Below are positions 5,554 through 6,508 of a stretch of DNA of 6,508 nucleotides, in pieces. This DNA is from an uncultured Clostridia bacterium (lineage in GTDB: Bacteria; Bacillota; Clostridia; Christensenellales; Aristaeellaceae): NCBI GenBank assembly GCA_934615145.1, contig CAKTTM010000105.1:1-6508 (forward strand), written 5' to 3'. The notes under the pieces are model-generated. The model saw nothing but the letters and a program-made list of their open reading frames with translations, ran no database searches and was not told the origin of the DNA. The position numbers were made by a program, and so were the translations under genes. Within the stretch, counting starts at the first letter, position 1, and every line of letters starts with the position of its first letter.

Positions 5554-6508
5554 TCAGATGCCGCGCTGGCGCTTGTACTTGTTGACCAGCAGGGTGCTCA
5601 CCAGCACCACGGAGGCCATCAGGGCCAGTATGCCCAGCGCCTTCCAGTAGCCAGCGGTCACAGCCGCGTTGATCTGCGTCGCCTCGATCAGGCCGTCCAC
5701 TGCCACGGTGTACCAGTAGGCAGGGATGAACTTGCTGATGTTGGTGACCCCCTCACCCAGGAACTGAACCGGCACGAACACGCCACCCAGGAAGCTGGAG
5801 CCCAGCGATATCACATTGGTGACGCCGGAGAGCACATTCTTGTTGTGCGTGAAGGCGGTGACCAGCAGGGTGATGGCCATGGCCATGAACATGTACAGCA
5901 GCGCCGCCAGCAGCAGCATTTGCAGCTTGGGTTCAGCCAGCGCGCTCAGCGGCGCCTTCATCAGGATGAAGCCCCCGGCCAGCAGCACCAGCAGCACCAG
6001 CAGCCCATAGACCAGTGAGGACAGGGCGATGAGCAGGTTGTAGCGCGTCTCGCTCATGAAGGCGGCTCGCACCCGCAGCACATTCTCGCGCTTGAGCATC
6101 TCGGTCAGCACATAGCCCATGCCTGTCGACAAGGCAGCCAGCAGCGAGTAGCTCAAGTACTTGAAGTAGTAGCTAAGGCCACGCATCCAGTAGGGCTCGG
6201 TGCTGGTCTGCGCGCTGAGTATCTGGGTCTGGCTGCTGAGGTCTTTGGCCGTCTGATCCAGCATCTGCTGCAGGCTCAGGCCCTTGTCCGCCTGGTGATA
6301 GGCCTGCAATGTACCCATGTAGGCATTGACGAAGCTGTCGATGTACATGTGGGTGTAGTCATTAGGGCTGGAGACGGTCTCCACCTTGATGAGCTCGCCC
6401 TTGAGCAGCGCCGCGCCAAAGCCTGAGGGGATGCGCAGGATATGGTCCACCTCGCGCCAGAACAGCGCGTCCTTGATGTCCCGTTCGCTGCTGCCCACTT
6501 CCCTGACC
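5554..6508 (-). CDS. ABC-2 type transporter permease, C-terminal part (cut by window edge)
   Basis: About 317 residues of an ABC-2 family membrane subunit, as used by drug, lipid or polysaccharide exporters and by NatB/YhaP-like systems. The frame is open to the right edge, so the GTG at 6496-6498 is probably internal. Family members of this kind normally have a further N-terminal membrane segment and extracytoplasmic start that would lie beyond the window. Visible parts are an extracytoplasmic region with DALFWREVDHILRIPSGF (common in the family) and five membrane segments: near KYLSYSLLAALSTGMGYVL, LLIALSSLVYGLLVLLVLL, LLLAALLYMFMAMAITLLV, the GVTNVISLGSSFLGGVFVP stretch, and LGILALMASVVLVSTLLV. 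A basic tail, NKYKRQRGI, closes the protein. The SSFLGGVFVP segment followed by FIPAYWY is typical of ABC-2 permeases. Its ATPase is presumably encoded upstream, outside the window. It is closed by its own terminator and so is not part of the sugar-type operon. Confidence 0.88.
   Translation of the reverse strand, partial: VREVGSSERDIKDALFWREVDHILRIPSGFGAALLKGELIKVETVSSPNDYTHMYIDSFVNAYMGTLQAYHQADKGLSLQQMLDQTAKDLSSQTQILSAQTSTEPYWMRGLSYYFKYLSYSLLAALSTGMGYVLTEMLKRENVLRVRAAFMSETRYNLLIALSSLVYGLLVLLVLLAGGFILMKAPLSALAEPKLQMLLLAALLYMFMAMAITLLVTAFTHNKNVLSGVTNVISLGSSFLGGVFVPVQFLGEGVTNISKFIPAYWYTVAVDGLIEATQINAAVTAGYWKALGILALMASVVLVSTLLVNKYKRQRGI

Noticed and set aside
6496..6498. GTG as the true start of the ABC-2 permease
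   Set aside because: The frame stays open to the window edge, no clear ribosome binding site precedes it, and the N-terminal membrane segment expected for the family would be missing.

Overview
All six confident genes lie on the minus strand, so the window reads from right to left. The DNA is GC-rich, the start sites carry AGGAGG-type Shine-Dalgarno (SD) sequences, promoters are sigma-A-like, and the S10 and L3 proteins look Firmicutes-like (S10 is 102 aa). I infer a GC-rich member of the Clostridia or a relative; the sequence does not fix the genus.

Right edge (6508-5554): the C-terminal part of an ABC-2 type permease, cut by the window edge and closed by a strong intrinsic terminator (5503-5532). 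Middle (5454-785): a clear sigma-A promoter with an operator-like palindrome drives a tight four-gene operon: a MalF/UgpA-type permease, a MalG/UgpE-type permease, a membrane-fusion (HlyD/MacA-like) protein and a MacB/FtsX-like permease. Genes overlap by 11 nt or are 10 nt apart, and an intrinsic terminator follows. The operon contains membrane and adaptor parts of both an importer and an efflux-type machine. It has no ATPase and no solute-binding protein, so energy and substrate capture must come from elsewhere, or the assembly is unusual.

Left part (748-1): a strong promoter with A-tracts resembling an UP element starts the S10 ribosomal protein operon. It has a leader of about 200 nt, then rpsJ (S10) and the first 52 codons of rplC (L3). 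The leader is highly structured: two mutually exclusive GC hairpins, a perfect hairpin, a 9-bp hairpin with an AUG in its loop, and an H-type pseudoknot (9-bp and 7-bp stems) ending 13 nt before the rpsJ Shine-Dalgarno. A 21-codon upstream ORF runs through the pseudoknot. This looks like a ribosomal protein autoregulatory leader.

The two most interesting items are the hybrid ATPase-less transporter operon and the rpsJ leader pseudoknot. No tRNA, rRNA, CRISPR array, insertion sequence or attachment site was seen.
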